From assembly GCA_963575745.1 (NCBI GenBank), contig CAUYUJ010003603.1:519632-583631 (forward strand): a DNA stretch of 64,000 bases, in the 5' to 3' direction. This DNA is from Prorocentrum cordatum. Taxonomy: Eukaryota; Sar; Dinophyceae; Prorocentrales; Prorocentraceae. A program made the position numbers and the translations under genes. The notes beneath the pieces are model-generated. The model was not told where the DNA came from. It saw only the letters and a list, made by a program, of their open reading frames with translations, and made no database searches. Positions 63,671 to 64,000 of this stretch are shown piece by piece (the stretch's first letter is position 1; every line of letters starts with the position of its first letter).

Positions 63671-64000
63671 ATGACCGTTCGGCTCAGCCCCGTCACTCTC
63701 ACATTGGGCATGGTGCAAGCATTGCGGAACAGCCAAAAACGTTGTAATTTCCAGAATGCTCCATGGTATCAGAAAAGTACTGGCGGTGATGGCGTTGCTC
63801 CTGTTGCCAGTACTGTTGCCTCTACTCCACCGTCAAGCTCCTGGCGCATCGGCGCGCTGGGAGAATTGGTACGTTTCGCCGAGCAGAGCGGAGATGAGGC
63901 CATTGCAAAGAAGTATCGTGACGCCACTGTTGCAAAGCAGAAGGCGGCACATTCTCAGCAGGATCTCTCAGTGGAGGAGCTCAAGTCCATGGTGCAGCTG
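63671..64000 (+). CDS. Partial ORF at the right edge, LINE ORF1-like
   Basis: ATG 63671 opens a frame that runs to the window edge (110 codons); a second in-frame ATG is at 63710. The C-terminal part seen (ELVRFAEQSGDEAIAKKYRD and ELKSMVQL) is a charged helix like the coiled coils of LINE ORF1s A and C. In an adjacent frame at 63700-63750 the DNA encodes HWAWCKHCGTAKN, a W-x-C-x2-C-G half zinc ribbon like WACPSCG in LINE C. A frameshift near 63.75 kb would join the two. I therefore read this as the 5' part of another LINE, already damaged. No SL relic is visible upstream. Confidence 0.45.
   Translation, partial: MTVRLSPVTLTLGMVQALRNSQKRCNFQNAPWYQKSTGGDGVAPVASTVASTPPSSSWRIGALGELVRFAEQSGDEAIAKKYRDATVAKQKAAHSQQDLSVEELKSMVQL

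Noticed and set aside
61571-63736. 721-codon minus-strand frame and 539-codon plus-strand frame
   Set aside because: Both are translations of CTC/TCG triplet tracts and of the GGGTGGGTCGC array. They are open in several phases and give Arg/Gly/Glu or Ser/Leu/Pro repeats with no domain.

Overview
This window looks like repeat-dominated nuclear DNA of a dinoflagellate. The best evidence is four near-copies of the 22-nt dinoflagellate spliced leader (SL), whose known 3' part is GCCATTTTGGCTCAAG. Three lie at the 5' ends of non-LTR retrotransposons of a kind common in dinoflagellates, and one of these carries two SL relics in tandem. High GC, abundant simple sequence, and a lack of compact multi-gene coding are consistent with this. 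I cannot name the species. I see no rRNA, tRNA, CRISPR array or bacterial operon.

Layout. 1-3.3 kb: unique DNA, then a degenerate G-rich minisatellite. 3.4-3.9 kb: the only host-like coding segment, an exon-like frame for a two-pass membrane protein, followed by a hairpin element. 4.2-9.1 kb: GC-rich unrecognised DNA, a second hairpin, more G-rich minisatellite, short tandem repeats. 9.1-12.1 kb: a dispersed repeat, a CA-rich degenerate satellite, a tetranucleotide block. 12.1-16.2 kb: the same minisatellite family in the opposite orientation, organised into ~397-bp higher-order units and studded with short palindromes. 16.2-18.8 kb: two more inverted-repeat elements and unrecognised DNA.

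18.8-24.9 kb (minus): LINE A, running from tandem SL relics through a zinc-ribbon/coiled-coil ORF1, AP-like endonuclease (EEP), reverse transcriptase (RT), zinc finger, RNase H-like region and a C-terminal Cys domain. It is decayed. 24.9-33.4 kb: purine-rich DNA, an inverted-repeat element, GC-rich dispersed repeats, the first block of a ~90-bp satellite, and a 395-bp duplication holding a 47-A run. 33.4-39.7 kb: CAGCCT array, 73-bp array, a long perfect 90-bp satellite array and more dispersed repeats. 40.4-48.0 kb (plus): LINE B, with its endonuclease interrupted by 2.6 kb of simple sequence. 48.4-56.2 kb (plus): LINE C, starting at a polypyrimidine tract plus SL relic, its endonuclease interrupted by 1.3 kb of GAT repeats, and retaining a YADD RT motif and an RNase H DGS motif. 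56.3-57.2 kb: 3' end of another LINE. 57.2-63.7 kb: simple sequence, a fourth SL-like site, diverged 90-bp satellite. 63.7-64.0 kb: the start of another LINE-like ORF1 running off the window.

How it fits together. Almost everything is mobile or tandem DNA. The LINEs share a plan (SL relic, ORF1 with a W-x-C-x2-C motif, EEP, RT, and in A and C zinc finger, RNase H and a terminal Cys domain). All are interrupted by stops or frameshifts, so none is likely autonomous as read. The most interesting pattern is that each SL relic sits directly after a pyrimidine tract, as if the integrated SL plus tract could serve again as a trans-splice acceptor.
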